A stretch of DNA of 64,000 nucleotides from Sphingomonas sp. SORGH_AS_0879 (lineage in GTDB: Bacteria; Pseudomonadota; Alphaproteobacteria; Sphingomonadales; Sphingomonadaceae), in the NCBI RefSeq assembly GCF_030819175.1, contig NZ_JAUTBJ010000002.1, positions 2,676,001-2,740,000 of the forward strand, in the 5' to 3' direction. This document shows, piece by piece, positions 8,659-18,394 of the stretch. The translations under genes and the position numbers were made by a program. The first letter of the stretch is position 1. Each line of letters begins with the position of its first letter. Under the pieces are notes generated by a model. The model searched no databases and was not told the origin of the DNA. It saw only the letters and a program-made list of their open reading frames with translations.

Positions 8659-9776
8659 GCCGGGACCGACGGGCTGGTGCTGGACAGTTCGGGCCGGCTG
8701 TGGTGGCGCCGCGCCGCGTCGCTCAGCCGCAAGCCGTGGCCCGGCTGGTCGCTGCCGTAGATCTTGCCATCGCGGATACGGAAAGGCTGCTCGACCAGAT
8801 GGTCGAAATTCTGGAAGCTATATTCCAGCCACCGCACGCCGGGCAGCGCCAGCGCCATGTTGACCCCGATCTCCAGGAAGCTGTTGCCCAGCGTCACCTC
8901 GACATTATGCTCCCCCGCCAGCCACGCGGCGCGCATCACGTCGCCGACCTGGCCATGGACGTTGAGCATGTCGCAGGCCTGCGCCTCCAGCAACCGCCGC
9001 TTGCCCGTCAGATCCAGATACTCGCCCGAATTGACATAGGTCACGCCCTGCTGGCGGATGAGCCGCAGCCCGTCGATATCGTCACGCGGAACCGGGTCTT
9101 CGACCCAGTATATCTCATGCCCCGCGCGACTGAAGCAGCGCAGCGCCTCGATCGTGCGCTGCGCGGTCCAGGCTTCGTTGGCGTCGACCATGACCTTGCG
9201 CCCCGCGCCCACCGCCTGGCGCAACAGGTCGAGACGGTGCAGGTCGCGCGCCAGATCGGGATGGCCGACCTTGATCTTGAACGCGTCATAGCCCTGCTCG
9301 GCCGCGTTGCCGAACAGCTCGGTAAAATCCGCGTCCGACAGGTGGAAGTCCAGCCCGCTGGCATAGACCGGCACCGATTCCCGATCGCCGCCCAACATGC
9401 GCCACAGCGGCATGTCCTGTTGTTGCGCGAGCAGATCCCAGACCGCGTGCTGGATCGCCTCCTCGAACGGTAGCGTCATCCGCCGGGCATTGCCGCCGCG
9501 TGCATGGCGCACCGCCATCGCCAGTTCGATCGGCCCCTTGCCCTCCAGATTCGGCCAGGCCTGTTCGGCGAAGATTCGCGCGATCTCGTCCGCGTCGGGC
9601 AGGACGGTGAACAGCGCCTGGACGAAGCCCAGGCCCACACGCCCCTCGCCGTCGATCAGTTCCAGCGTCGCGACATTGACCTCTTCGCTTCGCACCTGCG
9701 AGTCGCCGACGGGGCGGATGCGCGGATACTGAAATCGCGTGATACGGAATTCCGTCAGCGTCGATCGCTGCCCCAT
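8655..9776 (-). CDS. Enolase-superfamily (mandelate racemase-like) sugar-acid dehydratase
   Basis: 373 residues from the ATG at 9776, which follows AGGAGAGG. It shows the KxK motif (AFKIKVG), the metal ligands VMVDANEAW and YWVEDPV, and a third acidic ligand in SGEYLDL. This is the mandelate racemase subgroup, home of L-fuconate and L-rhamnonate dehydratases. In context it would dehydrate L-fuconate-type acids to the 2-keto-3-deoxy acid. In the C-terminal segment VTLGNSFLEIG, aligned by eye with mandelate racemase, Asn appears where the catalytic His is expected. The barrel may therefore use only the Lys base, or my alignment is off. Confidence 0.8.
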   Translation of the reverse strand: MGQRSTLTEFRITRFQYPRIRPVGDSQVRSEEVNVATLELIDGEGRVGLGFVQALFTVLPDADEIARIFAEQAWPNLEGKGPIELAMAVRHARGGNARRMTLPFEEAIQHAVWDLLAQQQDMPLWRMLGGDRESVPVYASGLDFHLSDADFTELFGNAAEQGYDAFKIKVGHPDLARDLHRLDLLRQAVGAGRKVMVDANEAWTAQRTIEALRCFSRAGHEIYWVEDPVPRDDIDGLRLIRQQGVTYVNSGEYLDLTGKRRLLEAQACDMLNVHGQVGDVMRAAWLAGEHNVEVTLGNSFLEIGVNMALALPGVRWLEYSFQNFDHLVEQPFRIRDGKIYGSDQPGHGLRLSDAARRHHSRPELSSTSPSVPA

Positions 9777-9792
9777 CACACCTCTCCTATTC

Positions 9793-9802
9793 TGATATAT
9801 CA
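9793..9802. promoter_or_regulatory. Candidate GntR operator, dehydratase side
   Basis: Perfect 10-bp palindrome TGATATATCA, 16 bases upstream of the dehydratase ATG, in an AT-rich island within GC-rich sequence. An identical copy lies about 156 bases away, near the divergent receptor gene. Confidence 0.6.
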
Positions 9803-9948
9803 AAATACATATTCAATTGGATTCATCGTGCAAGCGATTTTTGGATGCGCGTGAAGACATTCCGGTCATTGTCTTCTGTCGCACCCCGCCCTCCTCTTTG
9901 TGAGCCATCCCCCAACACACCACTTGCACAAATCAAATTTCCCGATAT

Positions 9949-9958
9949 TGATATATCA
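9949..9958. promoter_or_regulatory. Candidate GntR operator, receptor side
   Basis: Second exact copy of TGATATATCA, about 36 bases upstream of the receptor ATG at 9995. It overlaps where a downstream promoter element could lie. The pairing with the site at 9793 suits repression of both divergent transcripts, perhaps through a loop. Confidence 0.6.
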
Positions 9959-9994
9959 GAATCACGTAAAGATGATTTTCAAAAGGAGGGGCAA

Positions 9995-12742
9995 ATGGCT
10001 GTAAAAATGGCTTTATTGTGTGGCGTGGGCTTGGTTGCGGTATCGGCACCGGCTTTCGCCCAAACTCAGGATGGTTTGTCGCCGAGCACCGCCTCTCCGG
10101 GGGCGCGTGGCACCGACCAATCGGCAACGCCCGCCGATGCGGATGCGCCGTCCTCCGCCGACATCATCGTCACGGGCCTGCGCGCCAGTCAGCAGGCCTC
10201 GATCGACCTCAAGCGTGCGGCGATCAATCAGGTCGACTCGATCACCACGCAGGACATCGGCAAATTGCCGGAGCAGAATGTCGCCGAGTCGCTCCAGCGC
10301 ATCCCCGGCGTGACCATCACTCGCAACGGCGGCGACGGGCAGTTCGTCTCCGTTCGTGGCCTGGGTCCGCAGTTCAACGTCGTGACGCTGAACGGACGTA
10401 CGCTGGCGACCGACAATATCGGTCGCGAGTTCAGCTTCGACATTCTGCCGTCCGAACTGATCGCGGGCGCGGACGTGTTCAAGAGCCCGATGGCCAGGCT
10501 GAACGGCGCCAGCATCGGCGCCACAGTCGACATCCGCACGCTTCGCCCGCTGACGCAAAAGTCGTTCGTCCTCGCCGGGTCGTTCGACATGCAGTATGAC
10601 GACCTGTCCGCCAAGTGGAACCCGCGCGCGTCCGCCGTGGTGAGCTGGCACAATGCGGACGAGACGATCGGCGCATCGCTGGTGGCGTCCTATCAGAAGC
10701 GCAACGTCCGGGTCGACTCGTTCGACATCGGTGCAGGCTGGGTCCGCCACAGCAATAATGACGATTATTATAAAGGTCGCGTCGCGTCGTCGGTCGGCAC
10801 CTTCAACAACGTCATCATGCCGTCCAACATCTCGCCCTCCATGTCCTTTTCGGACCGTGAGCGGATCGGCCTGAGCGGCACCATACAGGCCAAGGCGACC
10901 GAGGAACTGACCTTCACCGGCGATGCCTTCTACTCGCGCCTCGACCAGCTCGATACCGGGAGCGGCCTGGCCTATGACTTCAGCGGCGGCACCCTGTCGA
11001 AGATGGTGGTCGGGTCGAACAACCGCGCGGTTTACCAGCAGTTCACGGGTGGCACGATGGACCAGATCGTGACGCGGACGCCACGAAAGGCCGACACGCT
11101 GCTCATCGGCGGCAACCTGACATGGGATCACGGCCCGCTCAAGATCAGCGGCGATCTGTCGGCATCGCGTGCGACTCGACGCGGCAATGACGATCAGTAT
11201 TTTTCGACGATCCGGCGCACGAATACGACGATGGAGTGGGATAGCCGAACCGGGTCGCCCATCTTCAACCTCGCCTTCAGCAATCCAGGCTATGCCAACG
11301 CGCCTACCGATCTATCGCACATCGGCGCCCATTACGAATTCGCGGGAGGAACGAACACCACCGACAAGACGCTGGAAGCCCATATCGATGGCGAGTGGAG
11401 TCCGACGGACGACGTCAAGATTTCGATCGGCGCCGCGCGGGAGAATCGCGACAAGCTCGCGAGCACAATCGCACAACCCGGTGCCTCGCAATGCGCCTTT
11501 TGCGGCGGCCAGGTCTATTACCCGCTGCCGTCGTCGCTCTTCTCGGTTACCCCGTCCAACTGGTTTCCGGGCTATGACGGCAACACGATCCGTCAGTGGG
11601 TGACCTATGACCCGCGCGAAATGGCGCGAACGCTGGCCGGCTTCAAGAGCACCGCACCGGGCTTCGTCGGCTATCAGCGGCCCGTCTACGATCCGGCGCA
11701 AAGCTCCGTGGTCAAGGAGCGGGTGTGGATCGGCTATCTGATGTTCGATGTGAAGACCGAACTCGGCACCATGCCGCTGGCGATCAACACCGGCGTCCGG
11801 TTCGAGGATACCAGCTTCAGTTCGGACGGCGCGGCCCAGACCATCATCAGCGCGGTGTCGAACGGCACCGGACAGAATACGATCGTGCTGTCGCCGGTCG
11901 TGCCGGTCGGCTTCAAGGGGCATTACACCGACCTGCTGCCGTCGTTCAACGCGCGCCTCGACCTGACCGACAAGCTGGTCATCCGCGCCGATGCGTCGCG
12001 CGTCATGAGCCGTCCGACCCTGACCGATCTGTCGCCCGCGCAGTCGATCCTGTCCAACCCCGGCAACGAACAGATCACGCGCGGCAATCCCAACCTGCTG
12101 CCGTTCCGGGCGTCGCAGGTCGGCGCGGCGGTCGAATGGTATATCGATCGCTACTCGCTGCTGTCGGGCGCGGTGTTCTACAAGAGCATCGACAGCTTCG
12201 TTTCGCGTTCGACCTCCCCGCAGAAGGTCGATCAGATCACCTTCCAGGTGAACACGCCCACCAATGGCAAGGGCGCGGTGGTCAAGGGCTTCGAGCTGAA
12301 CTACCGGCAGGCGTTCCGCAACCTGCCCTCCCCGCTCGATGGCCTGGGCGTGCAGGCCAATTACACCTACACCGCAAGCGACGCGAATTATGAGAATCAG
12401 GTCACCGGAACCAGCTATGGTCTGGAGGGCCTGTCCAAGAACTCGTACAGCCTGGTCGGCTTCTACGAGAAATACGGCCTCCAGGCGCGCGTCGCCTATA
12501 GCTGGCGCGACAAATATCTCGCCCAAGCCAATGGGCGTAATGGTTTGCCGCTCTACTTCGCCAGCTATGGCCAGATCGACGCCAGCCTGATGTACGACAT
12601 CAATTCGCACCTGACGCTGAGCGCCAACGCCCTGAACCTGAACAATGCCAAGGAGTTCACCTATTCCGAAGTTCCGGAGCAGGTCTTTGGCTACCGGTTG
12701 ACCGGCCGACGCTACCTGATCGGTCTGCGGGCGAAGTTCTGA
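9995..12742 (+). CDS. TonB-dependent receptor, carbohydrate type
   Basis: 915 residues from the ATG at 9995, which has a strong AAAGGAGG ribosome site; the frame is open 50 codons further upstream but without support. There is a signal peptide ending APAFAQ, then the N-terminal box and plug (DIIVTGLRASQQASIDLKRA, DIGKLPEQNVAESLQRIPGV, VSVRGLGPQFN), and a beta-barrel ending GLRAKF. The plug signature is that of alphaproteobacterial and xanthomonad receptors for plant-derived glycans. It is divergent from the sugar catabolic operon, shares its candidate operators, and precedes the GH31 gene. Confidence 0.92.
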   Translation: MAVKMALLCGVGLVAVSAPAFAQTQDGLSPSTASPGARGTDQSATPADADAPSSADIIVTGLRASQQASIDLKRAAINQVDSITTQDIGKLPEQNVAESLQRIPGVTITRNGGDGQFVSVRGLGPQFNVVTLNGRTLATDNIGREFSFDILPSELIAGADVFKSPMARLNGASIGATVDIRTLRPLTQKSFVLAGSFDMQYDDLSAKWNPRASAVVSWHNADETIGASLVASYQKRNVRVDSFDIGAGWVRHSNNDDYYKGRVASSVGTFNNVIMPSNISPSMSFSDRERIGLSGTIQAKATEELTFTGDAFYSRLDQLDTGSGLAYDFSGGTLSKMVVGSNNRAVYQQFTGGTMDQIVTRTPRKADTLLIGGNLTWDHGPLKISGDLSASRATRRGNDDQYFSTIRRTNTTMEWDSRTGSPIFNLAFSNPGYANAPTDLSHIGAHYEFAGGTNTTDKTLEAHIDGEWSPTDDVKISIGAARENRDKLASTIAQPGASQCAFCGGQVYYPLPSSLFSVTPSNWFPGYDGNTIRQWVTYDPREMARTLAGFKSTAPGFVGYQRPVYDPAQSSVVKERVWIGYLMFDVKTELGTMPLAINTGVRFEDTSFSSDGAAQTIISAVSNGTGQNTIVLSPVVPVGFKGHYTDLLPSFNARLDLTDKLVIRADASRVMSRPTLTDLSPAQSILSNPGNEQITRGNPNLLPFRASQVGAAVEWYIDRYSLLSGAVFYKSIDSFVSRSTSPQKVDQITFQVNTPTNGKGAVVKGFELNYRQAFRNLPSPLDGLGVQANYTYTASDANYENQVTGTSYGLEGLSKNSYSLVGFYEKYGLQARVAYSWRDKYLAQANGRNGLPLYFASYGQIDASLMYDINSHLTLSANALNLNNAKEFTYSEVPEQVFGYRLTGRRYLIGLRAKF

Positions 12743-12761
12743 CGCGCGATCCGTGATTCAA

Positions 12762-12794
12762 GGGGGCAGCCAGCCCTGATCTCCGGCTGCCCCC
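12762..12794 (+). terminator. Hairpin after the receptor gene
   Basis: GGGGGCAGCC at 12762-12771 pairs perfectly with GGCTGCCCCC at 12785-12794 around a 13-base loop, 20 bases after the receptor stop. No T-run follows, so it may be a partial terminator or an mRNA-stabilising stem that separates receptor and GH31 expression. Confidence 0.5.
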
Positions 12795-12900
12795 GAACAT
12801 CATTGACTGCTTCGATAATAGCGTAAAGCTACATATCGAAATCACGGCTCCTCCGGCCTTGCCGAGAATGGGCTGACGACAGTTCGACTCGGGGAGTTCG

Positions 12901-15525
12901 ATGGACCATTTCACCTTTTCCCGCCGCGCGATGCTCCAGAGCGCAACGGCCATGGGTGCCATCACGACCCTGCCATTTCGGGCCAAGGCGGCGGTCCCAC
13001 GTGCGGATCTCTCGATCCCCGTCGATGGCGGAACGCTCGAACTGACGGCCTTGACCGAACGGGCCGTGCGGGTGCGTTTCACCCGCCGACCGCTGACCCC
13101 GATCCTGACGATGCCCGACATCCTGGCCGATCCCGGCCAGCATTTCCCGGCGGCGGTGGTTTCGAAGGGGGCGGCCCCTTCCCTCCGTCTGCCGGCGTTG
13201 CACTGCACCTTCGATCGGTCGTCGGGCGTGTTGAGCTTTCATGACGCGGGTGGCCGGTTGCTGCTGCGCGAGACGCCGGGCACGCGCTCGCTGGTCGATG
13301 CCAAGGTCCGCGACCATGCGACGATGGCCGCGACGCAAGGATTCGACTCCGCGCCGGACGAGCGCCTTTATGGCACCGGCTGCTTCCAGGATGGCGCGCT
13401 GAACCTGCGCGGACTGCCGCGACGGCTGACGCAGGTGAACACGCAGATCAGCCTGCCCTTCGTCCTGTCCAGCCGTGGCTATGGCCTGCTGTGGCACAAT
13501 ACGGGCCTCAGCGAACTCAACCCACCCGAGGGGCGCGTCGATCTGGCCCTGGTCGGTTATGACGGCGGGGCAAGCAATGTCGACGTCACCACGACCAACG
13601 GCAACGCGACCGTGGCGCGACGGCCCGCGATTTTCGAGGGCCGCTTCACGGTCACAACGGCGGGCGATCATGCGCTGCTGCTCGACCTGGGGCGCAAGAT
13701 GACGTCGCGCTATCATATGGAGATCGACGGCAAGCCCCTGTTCGACTTCGCCAATCGCTGGCTGCCGCCGACGACCAGCACGATCACCCCGCTGAGCGCG
13801 GGCGAGCATCTTGTCCGGGTACGGGCGGAGAGCGACGAGGCGCCGGTCCTGCATTTCGGTCCCGTCCGCCCGATGACGCAGTGGCAGTCGCCGGTCGCCG
13901 AGGCGATCGATTATGTCGTGATCGCGGGGCCATCGGCGGACGAGGTGATGCGCGGCTATCGCGACCTGCTCGGCGCGGTCCCGATCATGCCGCGCTAGGC
14001 CTATGGCTTCATCCAGTGCCGCGAGCGTTACAACAGCCAGGCCGAACTGTTGGAGAATGCCCGCGAATTCCGCCGCCGACGCCTGCCCGTCGATGTCATG
14101 GTCCAGGACTGGCAATATTGGGGCAAATATGGCTGGAGCGCGATGCGCTTCGACGAGGTCAGTTATCCCGATCCGGCCGCGATGGTGAAGGACCTGCACG
14201 CCATGGACATGCGGTTCATGCTGTCGGTCTGGGCGGCGATCGGCCGGGATTCGGAACTGGGGAAACAGGTCGCTGGCCTGGGCTATTATATCGAGGAAAC
14301 CAACTGGGTCGACATGTTCAACCCGGAGGCCGCGCAATTCTACGCCAGGAACCAGTCGCGTCGGCTTTCGACCCTCGGCATCGACGCATGGTGGCAGGAT
14401 GCGACCGAGCCGGAGAATGACGATCTGGCGGGTCGTGAGATGTTCGGCGGGCCGGGCGAACGCGTCCGGCTCACCTATCCGCTCCAGGTATCTCGGACCG
14501 TCTACAACGGACAACGCTCCTTCGATCCGGGCAGGCGCGTCATGATCCTGACCCGATCGGCCTTTCTGGGGCAGCAGCGCTATGCCTCCGCGACATGGTC
14601 GGGCGATATCGGCAGCGACTGGGATACGCTGCGCCGCCAGGTGCCCGCGGGGCTCAACATGGCGGCGGCCGGTTATCCCTATTGGACGGTCGATGCGGGC
14701 GGCTTCTTCCGGCCGGGTAAGGGGCAATATACCGACCCGGCCTATCACGAATGCTTCCTGCGCTGGCTGCAATATGCCACCTTCCTGCCGCTCCAGCGCG
14801 TGCATGGCTATCAGACCGACACCGAACTCTGGCGCTTCGGCGAGACGGTCGAGCGGGTCGGACGGCAATATCTCGAACTCCGCTATCGCCTGATGCCCTA
14901 TCTCTATTCGATGGGGGCGGATTGCTGGCGGACCGGCGCGCCGTTGATGCGGCCGCTGGTCTTCGACTTCCCGAACGACGCCAAAGCGCTCGACCAGACG
15001 CACAGCTATATGTTCGGCCGGGCGCTCCACGTCGCGCCGGTGCTGAAGGGCGGGGTCGAGCGGTGGCCTGTCTATCTGCCGTCGACGCCCGGCGGCTGGT
15101 ATGATTACTGGACCGGCGAGCGACGCCAGGGCGGACAGGTCCATGACGTCCCGGCCCCGCTCGATCGCATCCCGGTCCATGTCCGCGCGGGCAGCATCGT
15201 CGCGCATGGCCCCGTGACCCAGTCGACCGCCGAGAGCATCCGCGACCGCATCGTGCTCCACGTCTATCCGGGTGCTGATGGGTCGTGCGAAGTCTATGAG
15301 GATGGCGGGCTCGACTATGCCTATGAACAGGGCGACCATGCCATCGTCACCTGCCGTTGGAACGACGCGACGCGTACCCTGACCCTTCGCCGCGCCGCAG
15401 GAAAGCCGGTCGGCGCCTATGCCTCAAGCCGTTTCAAGGCTGTCTTGCACGGACAGGGTGGCGACGTGGCGGAACCTGTTGAAATGACCTTCGGCGTGAA
15501 GGGAGCCTCCCATCGCTTCCGGTAG
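12901..15525 (+). pseudogene. GH31 alpha-xylosidase with PA14 insert, interrupted by an amber codon
   Basis: One continuous frame of 874 codons plus stop except for TAG at codon 366 (13996-13998). The flanks read PIMPR*AYGFIQCRERY, where GH31 enzymes have Trp, so a single TGG-to-TAG change explains it. A Tat-type signal (SRRAML) opens the protein. A PA14-like insert lies at about residues 235-325, as in xyloglucan-active alpha-xylosidases. The barrel retains the nucleophile Asp500 (WWQDATEPE) and the acid/base Asp569 (WSGDIGSDW). The enzyme would remove xylose from xyloglucan oligosaccharides in the periplasm. As it stands, translation should stop before the catalytic domain unless the stop is a sequence error or is suppressed. 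Confidence 0.85.
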
Positions 15526-15621
15526 CAAATTCCGTGCTTAGGATTCAGGCCCCATGGCTGTCCGAATCATTCCATAACGCGAAAGGATGCGTGGCCAGCG
15601 AATAACAGGAAGAGTGATCCG

Positions 15622-16593
15622 TCAGCCCGGTTCGATACGCAGGAAGAAGCGTCCGAACCGGACGATGCGGATGGGGAACAACGAGGCGATCATCTCCAAA
15701 GTCTCTTCGGTCCTGTCGAGATCGAAGACACCGCTCACATGAATCCGTGCCGCCTGCTCGGTGATGGACAGGATGCCCATCTGATAGGGACGGACGGCGT
15801 CGATCAGCGCGCGCAAAGGGCGGTCGTGAAGGATCAGCTTGCCCTCCACCCAACTGGCGGAGTTCAGGACTTCGTTCGACGCCAGTTCGACGAAGCGGTC
15901 GCCGTCCCACTGGATTCCCCGGCCCGGCGCCAACATCCGCGAGGCCGAACCTGGCAGGTCGACGAAGAGGGGATGATCGACAGCGATCGCCTGGCGTACG
16001 CCCGCTCGATTGACGAACATCGCCCGGCCTTCCCGCCATTTCGCCCGCAACCCGCCGATCGCCACGCCGAAGGGCGTCTCGGCCGCCCTGGCGTCGACGA
16101 GCGCGATACCTTCGTCGATCGTCAGTCCATGCCTCCGCCCGCCAGGGGCCACCAGATCGGCCGCGCTGCGGGCGTCCAGCATCAGCACGCTCCCGTCCGG
16201 CAGGTCGAACCGGCGGCGCTGCCCGGTCGAGGTGCGATATTGCGCGAAGAGGTCCACCAGCGGGGTCACGCGATCGGCGAGCAACAACGCCAGCACGGAT
16301 GCCGCCACCGCGCCGCCCCCCTTCCGCAGCGCGGCGCGGCGGGAGATCGCGTGACGGTCGATCGAGGCGGCAAGCGCGGCGCCACTGACGCTGGTCGACA
16401 CGGAATGGAATGGCGCCAGGGCACCGTTGAGGCGGTCCCAGGCGCAACGATGCGTGACATCGTGGGCCAGCCACGCGTCGAATTCGGCGCGTTCGGCGGG
16501 TGTCAGCGCATCCTCGCGCACGGCCATCATCCAGCCGATCGCTTCGTTCACGACGTGCGGCGATGGCGTCACCGGCATGGCCCTATTCGTCAT
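15622..16593 (-). CDS. fecR: FecR-family anti-sigma/signal transducer
   Basis: About 323 residues. It has a cytoplasmic N-terminal DUF4880-like domain (EAIGWMMAVREDALTPAERAEFDAWLA), one membrane segment (AVAASVLALLLADRV), a periplasmic FecR domain and a C-terminal DUF4974-like part. FecR proteins relay receptor status to a partner ECF sigma factor. The start is uncertain: ATGs at 16605, 16593 and 16578 are all in frame, and the first two overlap the sigma gene, as usual for fecI-fecR pairs. The upstream receptor with an STN domain is a likely signal source. It converges with the GH31 gene. Confidence 0.88.
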   Translation of the reverse strand: MTNRAMPVTPSPHVVNEAIGWMMAVREDALTPAERAEFDAWLAHDVTHRCAWDRLNGALAPFHSVSTSVSGAALAASIDRHAISRRAALRKGGGAVAASVLALLLADRVTPLVDLFAQYRTSTGQRRRFDLPDGSVLMLDARSAADLVAPGGRRHGLTIDEGIALVDARAAETPFGVAIGGLRAKWREGRAMFVNRAGVRQAIAVDHPLFVDLPGSASRMLAPGRGIQWDGDRFVELASNEVLNSASWVEGKLILHDRPLRALIDAVRPYQMGILSITEQAARIHVSGVFDLDRTEETLEMIASLFPIRIVRFGRFFLRIEPG

Positions 16594-17092
16594 CCTGAAA
16601 TTCATGATAACAGCGTTGCATCACCGCGGCGATGTGCTTGCGCGTCATGCTGACCGAAATGCCCAGCCGTTCCGCGATCTCCGCATGGCGAAGCCCATCG
16701 ATCTGGCTGAGCAGAAAGGCCGTCCGCGCCTTGGCGGACACTGGTCGCAGGACGCGCTCGATCCGCCGGAGCGCCTCGAGGATGATGAGGCGGTCCTCCG
16801 CCGACGGTTCGAGCGCGGGCGGCAGATGGGCGACGGCGGCGGCATATTGAAGCCGGACGATGTCCTTGGCGCGGAGGTCGGACATCAGACGCCGCGCGAT
16901 CACGGTCATGACCGCCCGCGGCTCCACGATCGTCTGACGCGCGGCGATCGTGATCAGCCGCAGCATCGTCTCGGCCGCGATATCCTCGGCCAGATGCGCA
17001 TGGGTCATTTGCGGGCGAAGCCACCGGCGCAACCAGTCGTGATGCAGGCGGAAGATGCCATCCAGCGCGACGGAAGGCTCGGCCGCCGACAT
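16583..17092 (-). CDS. fecI: ECF sigma factor, FecI-like
   Basis: 169 residues from the ATG at 17092. Region 2 is visible (IFRLHHDWLRRWL, AEDIAAETMLRLIT, then VIARRLMSDLRAKD), as is region 4 with its helix-turn-helix (QIDGLRHAEIAERLGISVSMTRKHIAAVM). Partnered with the overlapping FecR, it should direct transcription of TonB-linked uptake genes when the receptor is occupied. It lies 160 bases downstream of the tonB stop on the same strand. Its target promoter was not identified with confidence. Confidence 0.88.
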   Translation of the reverse strand: MSAAEPSVALDGIFRLHHDWLRRWLRPQMTHAHLAEDIAAETMLRLITIAARQTIVEPRAVMTVIARRLMSDLRAKDIVRLQYAAAVAHLPPALEPSAEDRLIILEALRRIERVLRPVSAKARTAFLLSQIDGLRHAEIAERLGISVSMTRKHIAAVMQRCYHEFQDDE

Positions 17093-17252
17093 TAGAGGCG
17101 ATCCCCCCGGAGGCACGGAAGCCCCAGCATGTTCGAGATATCCGACACGATTGCCCCCCATCCACCGCATGGTCCGCCGCCAGACATATCCTCTCGAATC
17201 ACTTGTTTCGGAGGAGTGTATGCGCCCGCCGCTCCATGTCGAGGGGGCGTTT

Positions 17253-17981
17253 TCAACGGGCGGTGCTGATCGAGAATTCGATCGGCACGGTCAGCGCCAG
17301 ATCCTGGTCGCCGATCGACGCCGGAGGCGGCGGCAGACGGACGCGATGCAGCAGGTCCAGCGTTTCCTCTTCCAGATCGACGAACGGGCTGCGACCGACG
17401 ATCCGCACGTCGCGCACCTTGCCCGCGCGACTGACGGTGAAGCGGACGACGATGGTTGCTTCCTCATGGGCGAAGCGCGCCGACGCCGGATAGCGTTTGG
17501 CCGCCTCCAGACGCGCCAGGACCATCGACTCCCAGTTCGGCTTGGCGTTGGCGTCGCTGTTGATGGCGCTGGCGGTCCGATCGCGATCGGCCTGTTTGAC
17601 GGCGGCCGCCTGAACCGGAACGTCGGGCGCGGCAGGAGCGGCGGGCGGTGGTGGCTTCGACACCGCCGGCGGGGGCAGCGTGACATCGTCATGCGCCAGC
17701 GCGGTGGGCAGCTTCAGCTTGTCCAGCGGTGAGGGCGGCGTCGGCGGCGCTGGGGTGGGCTGCGGCTGGTCGGGTTGCCGTTGCGGCCGCGGCGGTTGCG
17801 GTGCGGGCGATGGCGGCAGCGGCACCAGTTCCACAGCCAGGCTGGGCGGTGCCGCTATGACCTGGAGAGGCTGGCCGAATTTCAGCGCCAGGCCCAGGAT
17901 GATGCCGCCGTGGAGCGCCGCTGCGACCAGCAAGCCGGGCGCAAGCCTGCGCCATTCCGATGGTGATCCCGGATCGCCCAT
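17253..17981 (-). CDS. tonB: Energy transducer TonB
   Basis: 242 residues: one N-terminal membrane segment (LLVAAALHGGIILGLALKFG), a long Pro-rich spacer (PLPPSPAPQPPRPQRQPDQP and more) and a C-terminal TonB domain with RYPASARFAHEEATIVVRF. It couples the proton motive force gathered by ExbBD to outer-membrane receptors. It is last in the receptor-peptidase-ABC-exbB-exbD-tonB block, 2 bases after exbD, which argues for a dedicated energiser. Confidence 0.92.
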   Translation of the reverse strand: MGDPGSPSEWRRLAPGLLVAAALHGGIILGLALKFGQPLQVIAAPPSLAVELVPLPPSPAPQPPRPQRQPDQPQPTPAPPTPPSPLDKLKLPTALAHDDVTLPPPAVSKPPPPAAPAAPDVPVQAAAVKQADRDRTASAINSDANAKPNWESMVLARLEAAKRYPASARFAHEEATIVVRFTVSRAGKVRDVRIVGRSPFVDLEEETLDLLHRVRLPPPPASIGDQDLALTVPIEFSISTAR

Positions 17982-17983
17982 CC

Positions 17984-18391
17984 CTACCGCTCTCGCGCGG
18001 CCAGGGCGACGCGGGTGTAGCCCACCGCGCGAAGATCGTCGAAAATGTCCATCAGCGCCTGATAGGTCTGGGTCTTGTCGGCGGCCAGCAACAGGCGATC
18101 ATCGGCGCGGGCACCGGCGGCGGCCAGCGCGCGGCCGAGTTCGCGGCGAGACGTGGGGCGATCATTGACCGACAGCGTTCCGCGTGCGTCGATCGATACG
18201 ACCACCGGGCGCGTCGCGGGCGGTGTCGCCTTCGCGTTCGATCCCGGCAGGTCCACAGACTGCGACACGTTGGACGCCTGTGCCGCGACCATGAAGATGA
18301 TGAGCAGGACGAGGATCACGTCGATGAACGGCGTCAGGTTCAGGTCGGCGCATTCCTCCAGATCGTCGCCGAGCTTGTTCGATATCGCCAT
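17984..18391 (-). CDS. exbD: Biopolymer transport protein ExbD
   Basis: 135 residues with the membrane helix LTPFIDVILVLLIIFMVAA, including the essential Asp, and a small periplasmic domain (VVVSIDARGTLSVNDRP...). It partners ExbB in the proton channel that powers TonB. Three bases separate it from exbB. Confidence 0.92.
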   Translation of the reverse strand: MAISNKLGDDLEECADLNLTPFIDVILVLLIIFMVAAQASNVSQSVDLPGSNAKATPPATRPVVVSIDARGTLSVNDRPTSRRELGRALAAAGARADDRLLLAADKTQTYQALMDIFDDLRAVGYTRVALAARER

Positions 18392-18394
18392 GGC

